This document shows positions 8,924 through 16,636 of a DNA stretch of 22,918 bases, one piece after another. Every line of letters begins with the position of its first letter. Within the stretch, counting starts at the first letter, position 1. Position numbers and translations under genes: made by a program. The notes under the pieces were generated by a model. That model ran no database searches. It was not told the origin of the DNA and was given only the letters and a program-made list of their open reading frames with translations. The DNA is from a virus, in IMG/VR virus record IMGVR_UViG_3300044522_000805, positions 1 to 22,918 of that record. The stretch is one strand, 5' to 3'.

Positions 8924-10063
8924 ATGAGTAATCGTAACAATGACGTTTTTAAAGTGTTACCAGTAACTAACTGTAACCTTTTAGATCCTGGAGCAGGAGT
9001 ATCTATAGAGAATTTAGCTGTAGGTCAATTAGGTGCATTTGATGCAGCTACTAACTTAGCTGTAGATCAATTTACAAGTCCAATGCCTAAAGAAGTTTTC
9101 TTTGCTTTGGCTTATACTACTCCTTCAGGAGGTATTGACTACAGAACTTCTGCAGGTCAAGTAATACAAAGACAAGGTGTAGTAGGTTTTACTGAAAAAC
9201 TTTGTTCAACAGGAGCCCCTATGAAGGTAACTGTAGGTAACTTCAAAGCTGAGTGTGATACTGAGTATGGAGTAAGAATAGAATTCCGTAATGCAAGAAT
9301 TAACAGAATTCAAGGTTATAACCAATTTAGCAAAGCTTATATGGTTACAACTCCTTGTTGTGATGATTGTGCTGAAGGATGTGGTTCTTTAGATGCAAAT
9401 GTATTGACTCAATTATTTGTAGCTAATATTAATGCAGATGAGTCTGGATTAGTTATTGCTCAGCCTGTTGCAAGACAAGCTTTAACTACTGCTACTCATG
9501 GAACTTCTGTTAATTATGCTGCTGGTGCAGTAATGACTAGTGCTGATGTTGATGATTTAATTGTGTTCAATAAAACTGCTTTAGCTGCTGCTCAAGTATT
9601 TGCTGATTTTCAATTAGTAAGTCAACCTCTTTCTATTGGTTCTTTTTGCCAAGTAAACTTACAATACTACAAATTATTGGAAACAGTTCTTATTGTTTCT
9701 CTAATTGAAGGTTTTGGATGTTCAGGTGCAACTACTATTAATCAATACCCTGTGTATGCAGAAGGTACTGGTAATAATATTTTACAAAAAGAATACCATG
9801 CTTCAGGAAATGCAGGTTCAGGTCCTTACAAATTGTCAGGAGTAACAGGTACTGCTTATGGTAATATCTCTTACTTAGCTGATAAGAATACTAATTATGA
9901 CCAAATTATTTTGGAATATAACCAAAGTTCTGAATCAGGGTGGCAAGAATATAGTAATCCATTAAGTACAATCTTTGCATATGAGTGTGATGACTGTAAC
10001 TTAGGAAACTCTATAAAAAACTTCTTGACTGCTTTTATTACTAATACTCCTTTGATTGATTAA
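8924..10063 (+). CDS. Putative virion structural protein, Cys-containing
   Basis: 379-residue protein whose family I recognise only as a structural-looking product of crAss-like phages. It is Ala/Gly/Thr/Val-rich and predicted mostly beta, with no enzyme motif or signal peptide. Cysteines are clustered: a CCDDCAEGC group at 145-153 and an ECDDC group at 354-358, plus C17, C94 and C111. Two CGT arginine codons appear (for example directly after the start), a mild sign of the high-expression codon use seen in the capsid gene. The ATG has a purine-rich aagaga upstream. A strong terminator follows the stop, so the gene closes the unit that starts after the capsid terminator. It could be a capsid decoration, neck or tail barrel protein. 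Confidence 0.65.
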   Translation: MSNRNNDVFKVLPVTNCNLLDPGAGVSIENLAVGQLGAFDAATNLAVDQFTSPMPKEVFFALAYTTPSGGIDYRTSAGQVIQRQGVVGFTEKLCSTGAPMKVTVGNFKAECDTEYGVRIEFRNARINRIQGYNQFSKAYMVTTPCCDDCAEGCGSLDANVLTQLFVANINADESGLVIAQPVARQALTTATHGTSVNYAAGAVMTSADVDDLIVFNKTALAAAQVFADFQLVSQPLSIGSFCQVNLQYYKLLETVLIVSLIEGFGCSGATTINQYPVYAEGTGNNILQKEYHASGNAGSGPYKLSGVTGTAYGNISYLADKNTNYDQIILEYNQSSESGWQEYSNPLSTIFAYECDDCNLGNSIKNFLTAFITNTPLID

Positions 10064-10095
10064 TCAAAAGGATTATTAAAATAAAGCTATTTAAT

Positions 10096-10128
10096 AAAAC
10101 ATCTCTATTTCTATAGAGATGTTTTTTT
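10096..10128 (+). terminator. Intrinsic terminator between head and fibre modules
   Basis: Stem 10096-10107 (aaaacatctcta) pairs with 10114-10125, and is followed by a run of seven T residues through 10128. It is the strongest hairpin in the window. It lies in the 98-bp gap between the putative virion protein and the first fibre gene, and is followed at once by a TAnnTTTG element. Confidence 0.85.
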
Positions 10129-10134
10129 ATTTTG

Positions 10135-10142
10135 TATATTTG
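10135..10142 (+). promoter_or_regulatory. Bacteroidetes-type -7 element TATATTTG upstream of fibre cluster
   Basis: Exact TAnnTTTG match directly after the terminator T run and 19 bp before the ATG at 10162. A terminator followed by a promoter element is the arrangement expected at a transcription-unit boundary. No TTTG is seen at the expected -33 position, where the terminator stem lies. Confidence 0.5.
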
Positions 10143-10161
10143 ACATTTAAAACACTTTCCC

Positions 10162-11205
10162 ATGGCTTTGAATTACACATACTTAAAATACAAAGACACT
10201 CACACACTTAAAAATACTGGAACAGTAGATCTTACTTACCATGTAAGTAAAGTAACTTGTGATGCAACTACTGAAATAAAGACAGGAGTAATTACACCTA
10301 ATCAAACAGTAGTTTTAACTTTTGCAACAGATGGAAACTATTCTATTTATTTAAGTTCTTCTACAGAAACCAGTGTTCCTTTTACTATTAAATATTACGA
10401 GAATCTATTAAGTTCTTTTGTCTTAATGGCACAACAAACTATATGTGGGACAAGTTCAGGGGGAGGAGGTTCAAGTTCAAGTTCAGGGATGGGTTCAAAC
10501 TCTGGATCAAATTCAAATTCAGGAGGACATTCAGGAGGACACTCAGGGTCAGGAGGTAAATGTGGAGACTGTGGAGGATACAATCAATGTGAAGATTACT
10601 TAGAAGCTTTTATGAAAGCTCAAGCTTTTAACACAATTAATTATCCTACATATCAAAATTATATAAATCAAACTACACAAAATAATATTTGTCTTTATAC
10701 TCAAGAAGTACTTTGCAGTTTATTACATGAAAAAATATATGGAAATGCAAAAATAGAAAGAACTATGTTAAGTATTATTAGTTCTTATTATTTAAGTTTT
10801 TACTACCAAGACAAAGCTTTGGCAGTAAGTCAAGAAGAAAAAGATTATATTACAAGTAAGTATAATTTTGATATAGTAAGTACATGTATAAGAGAGATAG
10901 GTATTATACCTACAGACCCTTCTTCTATAACTACTGCTGCACCTACAACTACTCTACCTATTTCTAGTACAAGTTCTACAAGTAGCACAAGTAGTACAAC
11001 TACATTACCTATTTCAAGTACCTCTAGTACATCGAGTACTTCAAGTACCTCTAGTACTACTACTATACCTATTAGTAGCACATCTAGCACAAGTACTTCA
11101 AGTACAAGTACATCTAGTACTTCTTCAACTAGTACAAGCAGTACAAGCAGTACAAGTACTACTACAAATCCTTGTATTATGATAGGAAGTGCTCAACAAA
11201 TATAA
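10162..11205 (+). CDS. Fibre-associated protein with Gly/Ser and Ser/Thr-rich linkers
   Basis: 347-residue protein opening the fibre cluster. Residues 1-95 look like a small beta-sandwich. Residues about 97-133 are a Gly/Ser/Asn/His flexible linker, followed by C134xxC137 and C143. Residues about 145-250 form a helical, Tyr-rich domain with KAQAFNTINYPTYQNYI and a C-x-x-x-x-x-VLCSLL segment. Residues about 255-333 are Ser/Thr repeats broken by three LPIS/IPIS units. The last residues (CIMIGSAQQI) resemble the C-terminal tails of the genes ending at 12014 and 20316. I recognise the helical domain as common in Bacteroidetes phage fibre loci but know no function. It probably acts as an adaptor or shaft component. 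The stop is only 2 bp from the next ATG. Confidence 0.7.
   Translation: MALNYTYLKYKDTHTLKNTGTVDLTYHVSKVTCDATTEIKTGVITPNQTVVLTFATDGNYSIYLSSSTETSVPFTIKYYENLLSSFVLMAQQTICGTSSGGGGSSSSSGMGSNSGSNSNSGGHSGGHSGSGGKCGDCGGYNQCEDYLEAFMKAQAFNTINYPTYQNYINQTTQNNICLYTQEVLCSLLHEKIYGNAKIERTMLSIISSYYLSFYYQDKALAVSQEEKDYITSKYNFDIVSTCIREIGIIPTDPSSITTAAPTTTLPISSTSSTSSTSSTTTLPISSTSSTSSTSSTSSTTTIPISSTSSTSTSSTSTSSTSSTSTSSTSSTSTTTNPCIMIGSAQQI
10927..11166 (+). repeat. Ser/Thr-coding low-complexity repeat (C-terminal linker)
   Basis: About 240 bp encoding SST and TTT units with interspersed LPIS/IPIS. Serines switch between AGT/AGC and TCT/TCA codons, so the amino-acid pattern is kept while the DNA repeat is degenerate. 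The segment codes for an extended linker and is not a CRISPR or DNA-level direct repeat. Confidence 0.8.
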
Positions 11206-11207
11206 TT

Positions 11208-12014
11208 ATGACAGTATTAGTTAAATTATCAGTAGCAGGGACAAGTACAACACTTTTTAGTCTTTATTCTAATATAGACTATAATACTCCTATTGTAACA
11301 GGAATAACAAAATTACAATTACAACAACAACAAGGATACTCTTTATCTAATGTTCCAAATAATGCAACTATAATAAGAGTAGTTGCTACAGATAATTGTA
11401 GTAATTCTATAGATATACCTATAAGTTTGTTAACTACAACTAGTACTACTACTGAACCACCTCAAATTAATTCTTTAACAGGAATAATTATTAATGACCC
11501 TGAAGATAGTGGAAAAGTTACTTATAGTCCATCATATAATTATACTAGCCATTTACCTTCAGGAGATTGGTATTATAATAGTGGAGTAATACTAACTGTA
11601 CAACAACCTTCTCTTTTTCAAACAAATGTTACATCATTGTACGATTTCTCATCTCCACAAGTCAATGACATGATTATGGTACGTCAAGATTTTCAAAGTT
11701 TTTTACCTAATGATATTGTATTTAATCCTACTCTTGGTAATAAAATGTGGTATTTGATTTCATCAGTAGAATACACATCTGCACAAATTGCAACTATACT
11801 TGCTAATGCAACTCAAATTCAAAATATACAATTACTGCCAGGAAATCCTCCTACATGGGAAGGGGATAGTTTTCTTTATGATGTTAATCCTACACAATCA
11901 AGTTATGCGTATTTAATATGGGATTATAGAAAGGTTGCAACAACAACTACTAGTACAACAAGTACAACAACAATTTTAGACTGCACTCTTGTAGGAAATG
12001 CAGTCTCAACTTAA
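11208..12014 (+). CDS. Modular tail fibre protein 1 (shared N-terminal domain, unknown tip)
   Basis: 268-residue protein. I start it at the ATG at 11208, 2 bp after the previous stop, because the resulting N terminus MTVLVKLSVAG aligns with those of the next fibre genes; an upstream ATG at 11172 would overlap the previous gene and add unrelated residues. Residues 1-75 are the shared beta-rich domain (ends in SIDIPIS), then a short TTTSTTTEPP linker. Residues about 88-245 are an unrecognised beta-rich domain with several Trp and Tyr. The end is a Thr/Ser linker plus the tail ILDCTLVGNAVST. The latter is nearly the same as the end of the protein at 20059-20316 (LDCTLIGAAIQI). Likely a fibre or receptor-binding component of the adsorption apparatus. 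Confidence 0.7.
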   Translation: MTVLVKLSVAGTSTTLFSLYSNIDYNTPIVTGITKLQLQQQQGYSLSNVPNNATIIRVVATDNCSNSIDIPISLLTTTSTTTEPPQINSLTGIIINDPEDSGKVTYSPSYNYTSHLPSGDWYYNSGVILTVQQPSLFQTNVTSLYDFSSPQVNDMIMVRQDFQSFLPNDIVFNPTLGNKMWYLISSVEYTSAQIATILANATQIQNIQLLPGNPPTWEGDSFLYDVNPTQSSYAYLIWDYRKVATTTTSTTSTTTILDCTLVGNAVST

Positions 12015-12034
12015 AATAATAAAAAAATAAACTT

Positions 12035-13231
12035 ATGACAGTCTTAACAACATTATCAGCAGCAGGTACAGGTACTGGCCCATTTGATTTATACACAAGT
12101 ATTAATGGAACAACCTTTACATTACTTGTTTCAGGTATTCAAAAATCAGTATTAGTTGGGCAAGGATATTCTTCTTCAGCAGTACCAAATGGTTCAACTA
12201 AGATTAGAGTAACTTCTACAAGTGTCTCCTGTCCTACTAGTATAGATTTAACTATAACAAGTACAAGTTCAAGTACAAGTAGTACTTCAAGTAGTTCTAC
12301 TTCAACTTCAAGTACTAGCACTAGTACCTCTAGTACTAGTACTAGCACATCTTCTACTTCTACTTCTACTTCAAGTACCACTACTGCACCTCTTTCTTTA
12401 TGTTCATTACCTGATGTTAATATAGAGGATATGATATGGTTACCTTGTAATCTAAATGTTGAAACGTATAGAGATGGAACACCTATTCCACAAGTAACAG
12501 ACCAAGCACAATGGGACACATTAAAAACAGGAGCTTGGTGTTATTACGACAATAATTCTGCAAATGGCCCTATCTATGGTAAATTATACAATTGGTATGC
12601 ATTTATGGGAATACATACAGAAGAGTCAGTTCCACCAACCCTTGAACAAGTAGCAGCAAGAAAAAATATAGCTCCTTTAGGGTATCGTATACCTTATCAA
12701 CATGATTGGGAGAAATTATATTGGGCTGTAAATAGAACAAGTAGTTACCCTTACTATACAGGAAAGATGTTAAAAGCAACAGGAACTATTGGAAGTGGAG
12801 GACTATGGACTGCATATACTCCAAGCCCTGGTGAAGCAAATCCTCTTGGAACTAATACTATTGGTTTTACAGCTCTTCCAGGAGGGGTGCGTTATAGGGG
12901 TTATCCAGCACAACCAGGTTATCCAGCAAGTGCAGGATATTTTAATGAATTAGGAAACGAAGGCTTATGGTGGGCTGCTAAATCATATGATGTTCAAATT
13001 GAAGGTTGGGCTACTACTGCTTCTGTTGATTGGCTTAGTTATTGGTCACCTTATATGGGAATCCCTGGTGGAAGCATAGAAAGTAATAGACATATGGGCA
13101 CTGGAGCTTCAATAAGACTGTTAAAAGAAAATTCTTGTTTCTTTACAGGAATAGGAGAAGTAGCTGAAGGATATTATGTTTATCCAACAACAACAACAGA
13201 ATATGTTCCACCAGAAGAACCACAAGAATAA
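12035..13231 (+). CDS. Modular tail fibre protein 2 with FISUMP tip domain
   Basis: 398-residue protein. Residues 1-75 are the cassette's shared domain (MTVLTTLSAAGTGTGPFDLY...), with GYSSSAVPNGSTKIRV in the middle and a closing SIDLTI strand. Residues about 75-118 are Ser/Thr repeats. Residues about 122-366 match the FISUMP (Fibrobacter succinogenes major paralogous) domain: IWLPCNLNVETYRDGTPIP, then GAWCYYDN, a YGKLYNWYAF block, PLGYRIPYQHDWEKL, FTALPGGVRYRG, WWAA and a final GASIRLLKEN. FISUMP domains are related in fold to C-type lectin-like and formylglycine-enzyme-like domains and occur at the ends of phage fibres. A likely receptor-binding tip. The last about 30 residues are Thr/Pro/Glu rich. 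The start context aataaacttATG is also used by the next gene. Confidence 0.82.
   Translation: MTVLTTLSAAGTGTGPFDLYTSINGTTFTLLVSGIQKSVLVGQGYSSSAVPNGSTKIRVTSTSVSCPTSIDLTITSTSSSTSSTSSSSTSTSSTSTSTSSTSTSTSSTSTSTSSTTTAPLSLCSLPDVNIEDMIWLPCNLNVETYRDGTPIPQVTDQAQWDTLKTGAWCYYDNNSANGPIYGKLYNWYAFMGIHTEESVPPTLEQVAARKNIAPLGYRIPYQHDWEKLYWAVNRTSSYPYYTGKMLKATGTIGSGGLWTAYTPSPGEANPLGTNTIGFTALPGGVRYRGYPAQPGYPASAGYFNELGNEGLWWAAKSYDVQIEGWATTASVDWLSYWSPYMGIPGGSIESNRHMGTGASIRLLKENSCFFTGIGEVAEGYYVYPTTTTEYVPPEEPQE
12256..12390 (+). repeat. Ser/Thr-coding low-complexity repeat (linker before FISUMP)
   Basis: About 135 bp encoding STS/SST units between the shared N-terminal domain and the FISUMP tip of the gene at 12035. 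Mixed AGT, AGC, TCT and TCA serine codons show that the protein pattern is what is maintained. Confidence 0.78.
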
Positions 13232-13262
13232 CTACTAACTACTAATTAATAATAATAAACTT

Positions 13263-13910
13263 ATGAAACTTAATATAACAATAAATTCAGCAGGAGTAGA
13301 ATCAGGTCCTTTTTATGATTTATTTATAAGTAGTGATGGAACTAATTATATAGGACACGAAGCAGAAGTTGCAAAATCACAGTTAGTTGCTGGTTATATA
13401 ACAATAGTACCAAATAATACAGTTAAAGTTAGAGTAAAATCTGTAGCAACTGGAGGAGAAGGTTGCACTGATTATGTAGATGTGAATGTAACACTTCTTC
13501 CTGGTCCTACAACTACTACAACTACTGTTAGTCCATTTTCTCCATTATATGTTGGTCAAACTTATGAAGGAGGAATAATTACAGAAGTAGCCCCTGATTA
13601 TTCTTATGGAATAGTATTAAGATTACCTTCATTAGGAGGATATAATCATGCTGGAGCTATTGCTGCATGTAGAGCACTAGTAGATGGAGGGTATAGTGAT
13701 TGGGATCTACCTAATATATTTCAATTAGAAGAGATGTACAGAGTTAGAGCTTCTTTAGGAGTGACTCTTCCTGCAGGTACTACTTGGGGACTTAATGCTT
13801 ACTCAGATCAAGCTGTAAGTTTTAATTTTTCAACTGGTGTTAGAACTTGGTTATATAATTGGAACACAGGAATTAATGCTATTGCAATAAGAAAATTTTT
13901 TAGAAACTAA
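13263..13910 (+). CDS. Modular tail fibre protein 3 with DUF1566 / C-type-lectin-like tip
   Basis: 215-residue protein. Residues 1-80 are a diverged copy of the shared fibre domain (MKLNITINSAG, SGPFYDLFISSDG, GYITIVPNNTVKVRV). A short six-Thr linker follows at about 83-88. Residues about 92-215 look like a DUF1566/Lcl-type domain: a YEGGIITEV start, A-x-x-ACRALVDGGYSDWDLPN with the family's typical D-W-x-L-P turn, an LEEMY helix and an ending IAIRKFFRN strand. These domains share a C-type-lectin-like fold used for ligand binding, including in variable proteins of diversity-generating retroelements. Probably an alternative receptor-binding tip to the FISUMP protein upstream. The tip is short and the domain call is from pattern recognition. 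Confidence 0.75.
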   Translation: MKLNITINSAGVESGPFYDLFISSDGTNYIGHEAEVAKSQLVAGYITIVPNNTVKVRVKSVATGGEGCTDYVDVNVTLLPGPTTTTTTVSPFSPLYVGQTYEGGIITEVAPDYSYGIVLRLPSLGGYNHAGAIAACRALVDGGYSDWDLPNIFQLEEMYRVRASLGVTLPAGTTWGLNAYSDQAVSFNFSTGVRTWLYNWNTGINAIAIRKFFRN

Positions 13911-13926
13911 TTTTAAATAAAACAAG

Positions 13927-15084
13927 ATGACCGTACTTATAAAATTAACAGAAGCTCAATCAGGTACAGGACCATTTGATGTATATGTCTATCATAATAA
14001 CATAAGCAATAATGGTTATGAAAGATCAAAAATAAATCCAACCCCAGTGCCAAAATCTATACTATTAGAAGGGTATGTGGTAGATATACCATTCCCAGCA
14101 TCAACAATTGGGGGCTATGCTGAAGTTGTGTCTTTAGGAAATTGTGAAGCTGGGGAAGGTACTTATATAGGTCTATCTTTCACCACTCAAGAACACTGTA
14201 TAAATTGGACAGCAACAAATGATAGAAATATAAATATAGTTATTAATGCTGTTCTAGACTTTACTGCTGTAGCTGCTGGAAGAACAATAAACCCCACTGC
14301 ATCTTCAGCGTCTTTGACAAGATTTACAGCCCCAGGAGATATGTTTCTTCAAGAATTTCATTATTCAATTCCTATGAACTTTACTTTTAGTTCTTCTTCA
14401 ACTGTAGCAACATTGAGTAATAAACTACTTCCAGCATATATTGACTTTGCAAGTGGCACAATAACTTCGTTAGCTTATTCTTTTAATGTAGTATTTACAA
14501 ATGGAAGTTCTAATACTATAGAACAAATAATAACTATACCAGCATATAATCAAAGTAGATTAACTTCGTATTTTAATAACTGTTTTGAGCATAATTTTGA
14601 AAATATTACTACTACTCTTCCACCATTATGTGGAATAACTGCAACAGTAATAGAACTACCTGATCTTATAACTGTTTGTGGAACTTTTAGTAGTTATTAT
14701 TTTGACAGAGAAAGTTATTTTGACGGTACTATAGATTTTAATAGTTCTTTAATTATGGGAGAATCAGTAGATGTTTATCAATCAGAGATATATCTTATTT
14801 CATATTCTACTATGAATAATGGTACTGTAATACCTGCTACAAGTGTATTTGGTGTTACACAATTAGATATAGGTGAAACTACAAATATAGGAACTTATGG
14901 AACTTATGTAGGATGGCAAGGAGAAAACAATCCTAATCCTGTTTATTCAGTAACATTTGGAGGAACTTTAGTCACTAATCTTAGAGTAAGACAAGGAAAT
15001 TTTACTATTGTTTATGATACATATAGTGAAGGTGGCACTCCAGGAAATTTCTTCCCAACATCTTCTGCAAATACCTGTGAATAA
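13927..15084 (+). CDS. Modular tail fibre protein 4 (shared N-terminal domain, unknown C-terminal part)
   Basis: 385-residue protein. The N terminus MTVLIKLTEAQSGTGPFDVY and a SILLEGYVVDIPFPAS segment place it in the same family as the three preceding fibre proteins, with an insertion after about residue 22. The rest is beta-rich with many Ser, Thr, Asn and Phe and no recognisable domain. A small Thr-Thr-Leu-Pro-Pro linker at about 230 seems to divide it into two parts (about 85-228 and 235-385). There is no long Ser/Thr linker and no conserved C-terminal tail, unlike the proteins ending at 11205, 12014 and 20316. It ends 13 bp before the glycosyltransferase ATG. Probably a fibre or baseplate-like component. 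Confidence 0.65.
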   Translation: MTVLIKLTEAQSGTGPFDVYVYHNNISNNGYERSKINPTPVPKSILLEGYVVDIPFPASTIGGYAEVVSLGNCEAGEGTYIGLSFTTQEHCINWTATNDRNINIVINAVLDFTAVAAGRTINPTASSASLTRFTAPGDMFLQEFHYSIPMNFTFSSSSTVATLSNKLLPAYIDFASGTITSLAYSFNVVFTNGSSNTIEQIITIPAYNQSRLTSYFNNCFEHNFENITTTLPPLCGITATVIELPDLITVCGTFSSYYFDRESYFDGTIDFNSSLIMGESVDVYQSEIYLISYSTMNNGTVIPATSVFGVTQLDIGETTNIGTYGTYVGWQGENNPNPVYSVTFGGTLVTNLRVRQGNFTIVYDTYSEGGTPGNFFPTSSANTCE

Positions 15085-15097
15085 TAAGATATAAGAT

Positions 15098-16024
15098 ATG
15101 AGATATATTTGTGCACAACCTGCAAATAATTTTTACACTTGGCAGGTGGAAGTAGTAATAAATAATTTTAAAAAGCATGGTGTCAATCCTAATAAGATTG
15201 ACATCCTTTGTGCTATAGATAATGATGTAGTCCCTGAAGTTTGGAGAAAACTACAAAACCACTATAATACAGTCAGGTTCTTTTTTTATAATGATACTAG
15301 AGCAGATAAGAGTTATGTTCCTTCTATTTACTTCAATCTTATGAGTAGTCATATGAAAGCAAACCCAGATCTTATAGGTCAAAGATTGTTTCTACATGAT
15401 TGTGACATAGTGTTTACAAGACCTCCTGAAGTAGATTGGGCAATGCCAGGTAATGTATGGTATTTAAGTAATACAAACTCTTATATTAACTATGATTACA
15501 TCCAACAAAAAGGTAACCATATTTATAAAAAGATGTGTGAGATTATAGGTATAGATAGACTAATACCTAAATTATTAAACAGTCATTCAGGAGGAGCTCA
15601 GTATGTTACTATAGGAGAAAGTTTTGAATTTTGGAATAAAGTAGAGAGTGATAGTGTCAAACTTTATTCTTACTTTTGTAATACAGAACAGTTTCATGTT
15701 GAAAAATATCCTAATGATTATCCAATACAGAAATGGACAGCAGGAATGTGGTCTTTGCTTTGGAACATTTGGTTAAAAGGTTATGAAACAAAAGTAGATT
15801 CTAGATTAGATTTTGGTTGGAGTACAGATCCTATTTCTTCTGTAGAAAAATACTTTATATTACATAATGCAGGAGTTTCTGAAAAAGATGTAAATCTTTT
15901 TTATAAAGCAAAATATATGACTAGACTTCCTTATAATGATACACTTCAAATAGATGAAAACAGAGCAAGTTCACATTATTGGAAAGAAGTTCAAGAAACA
16001 GGAAAACAAACAATCTTAATATAA
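15098..16024 (+). CDS. Putative glycosyltransferase (GT-A-like, DxD motif)
   Basis: 308-residue cytoplasmic-type protein without signal peptide or membrane segment. The N-terminal half looks like a nucleotide-sugar-binding alpha/beta fold: a WQVEVVINNFKKHG helix, a KIDILCAID strand, then RLFLHDCDIVF at about 96-106, giving D101-C-D103, the metal-binding DxD of GT-A glycosyltransferases. A NSHSGGAQYV loop follows at about 161-170, like the acceptor-side Gly-Gly/Ala segment of GT8-like enzymes, then a Trp-rich C-terminal half with an YFILHNAGV segment. It lies between fibre genes and 4 bp before a methyltransferase gene, suggesting that it decorates a virion protein or, less likely, the host surface or a nucleotide. 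Donor and acceptor cannot be told from the sequence. Confidence 0.68.
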   Translation: MRYICAQPANNFYTWQVEVVINNFKKHGVNPNKIDILCAIDNDVVPEVWRKLQNHYNTVRFFFYNDTRADKSYVPSIYFNLMSSHMKANPDLIGQRLFLHDCDIVFTRPPEVDWAMPGNVWYLSNTNSYINYDYIQQKGNHIYKKMCEIIGIDRLIPKLLNSHSGGAQYVTIGESFEFWNKVESDSVKLYSYFCNTEQFHVEKYPNDYPIQKWTAGMWSLLWNIWLKGYETKVDSRLDFGWSTDPISSVEKYFILHNAGVSEKDVNLFYKAKYMTRLPYNDTLQIDENRASSHYWKEVQETGKQTILI

Positions 16025-16028
16025 AAAT

Positions 16029-16625
16029 ATGATAAAAGAAACTTTTACAAAAATTTATACTGATAACCTTTGGGCATCTGCTGAAAGTAAAAGTGGTTCA
16101 GGCTCAGAGTTACAAAATACAGAAGTATTAAGAAAAGAGTTATCTATACTCTTTAAAAAATATGAGATCACATCTGTGTTAGACATTCCTTGTGGAGATT
16201 TTAATTGGATGAAAGAAGTAGATTTAAGTGAAATAAATTATTTAGGAGCAGATATAGTTGAAGAATTAATACAAAGTAATAATACTAAGTATCCTAATAA
16301 ATCTTTTACTGTATTAAATTTAATTGAAGATGAGTTACCTAAAGCAGATTTAGTTTTTGTTAGAGATTGTCTAGGACATTTAAGTAATGAAAATGTATTA
16401 AAAGCTTTAGAAAATATAAAAAGAAGTGGAAGTAAATATCTATTAGCAACTAGTTTTACTAAGTGGAGTCAAAATCCTGATATAATAGATGGAGGTTGGA
16501 AGTGTATTAATTTAATGATTGCTCCTTTTTATATGAATCCTGTATATTTAATTAATGAAAATTGTCAAGAAGGTTATCCTCATTACAATGATAAATGTAT
16601 GTTACTGTTTGATTTAACAAAATAA
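16029..16625 (+). CDS. Class I SAM-dependent methyltransferase
   Basis: 198-residue Rossmann-type methyltransferase. Motif I is VLDIPCGDFNW at about 50-60 (the D-x-P-C-G-D glycine loop that binds SAM), motif II is YLGADIVEELI at about 71-81 with the acidic ribose ligand, and a post-II strand ADLVFVRDCLGHLSNENV at about 105-122 corresponds to motif IV/V. A conserved-looking TSFTKW loop follows. There is no DPPY/NPPY DNA-amino-methylase motif and no target recognition domain, so DNA methylation is not the obvious role. The pairing with the glycosyltransferase 4 bp upstream suggests small-molecule or sugar O-methylation, as in glycan capping, but this is inferred from context. Confidence 0.75.
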   Translation: MIKETFTKIYTDNLWASAESKSGSGSELQNTEVLRKELSILFKKYEITSVLDIPCGDFNWMKEVDLSEINYLGADIVEELIQSNNTKYPNKSFTVLNLIEDELPKADLVFVRDCLGHLSNENVLKALENIKRSGSKYLLATSFTKWSQNPDIIDGGWKCINLMIAPFYMNPVYLINENCQEGYPHYNDKCMLLFDLTK

Positions 16626-16636
16626 TATTATATCTC

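Noticed and set aside
10845-11090. Minus-strand frame opposite the Ser/Thr repeats
   Set aside because: The Val/Leu/Glu repeat product is just the reverse complement of the SST-coding tract; the same applies to the frame at 12139-12519.
11172-11207. Upstream ATG for the first modular fibre gene
   Set aside because: It overlaps the preceding gene by 34 bp and adds residues not shared with paralogues; the ATG at 11208 aligns with the family.
10927-12390. CRISPR-like or tandem DNA repeats
   Set aside because: Repeats are short, in frame and codon-degenerate, without constant repeat/spacer lengths; they are protein linkers.
11208-15084. Frameshifted single giant fibre gene broken into several frames
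   Set aside because: Each piece has its own stop, an intergenic gap (2-31 bp) and a proper ATG in a consistent context, so separate genes are the simpler reading, although an ancestral fusion remains possible.
16029-16625. DNA-modification methyltransferase
   Set aside because: There is a SAM-binding motif but no DPPY/NPPY or PCQ-type catalytic motif and no target recognition domain or partner restriction gene.
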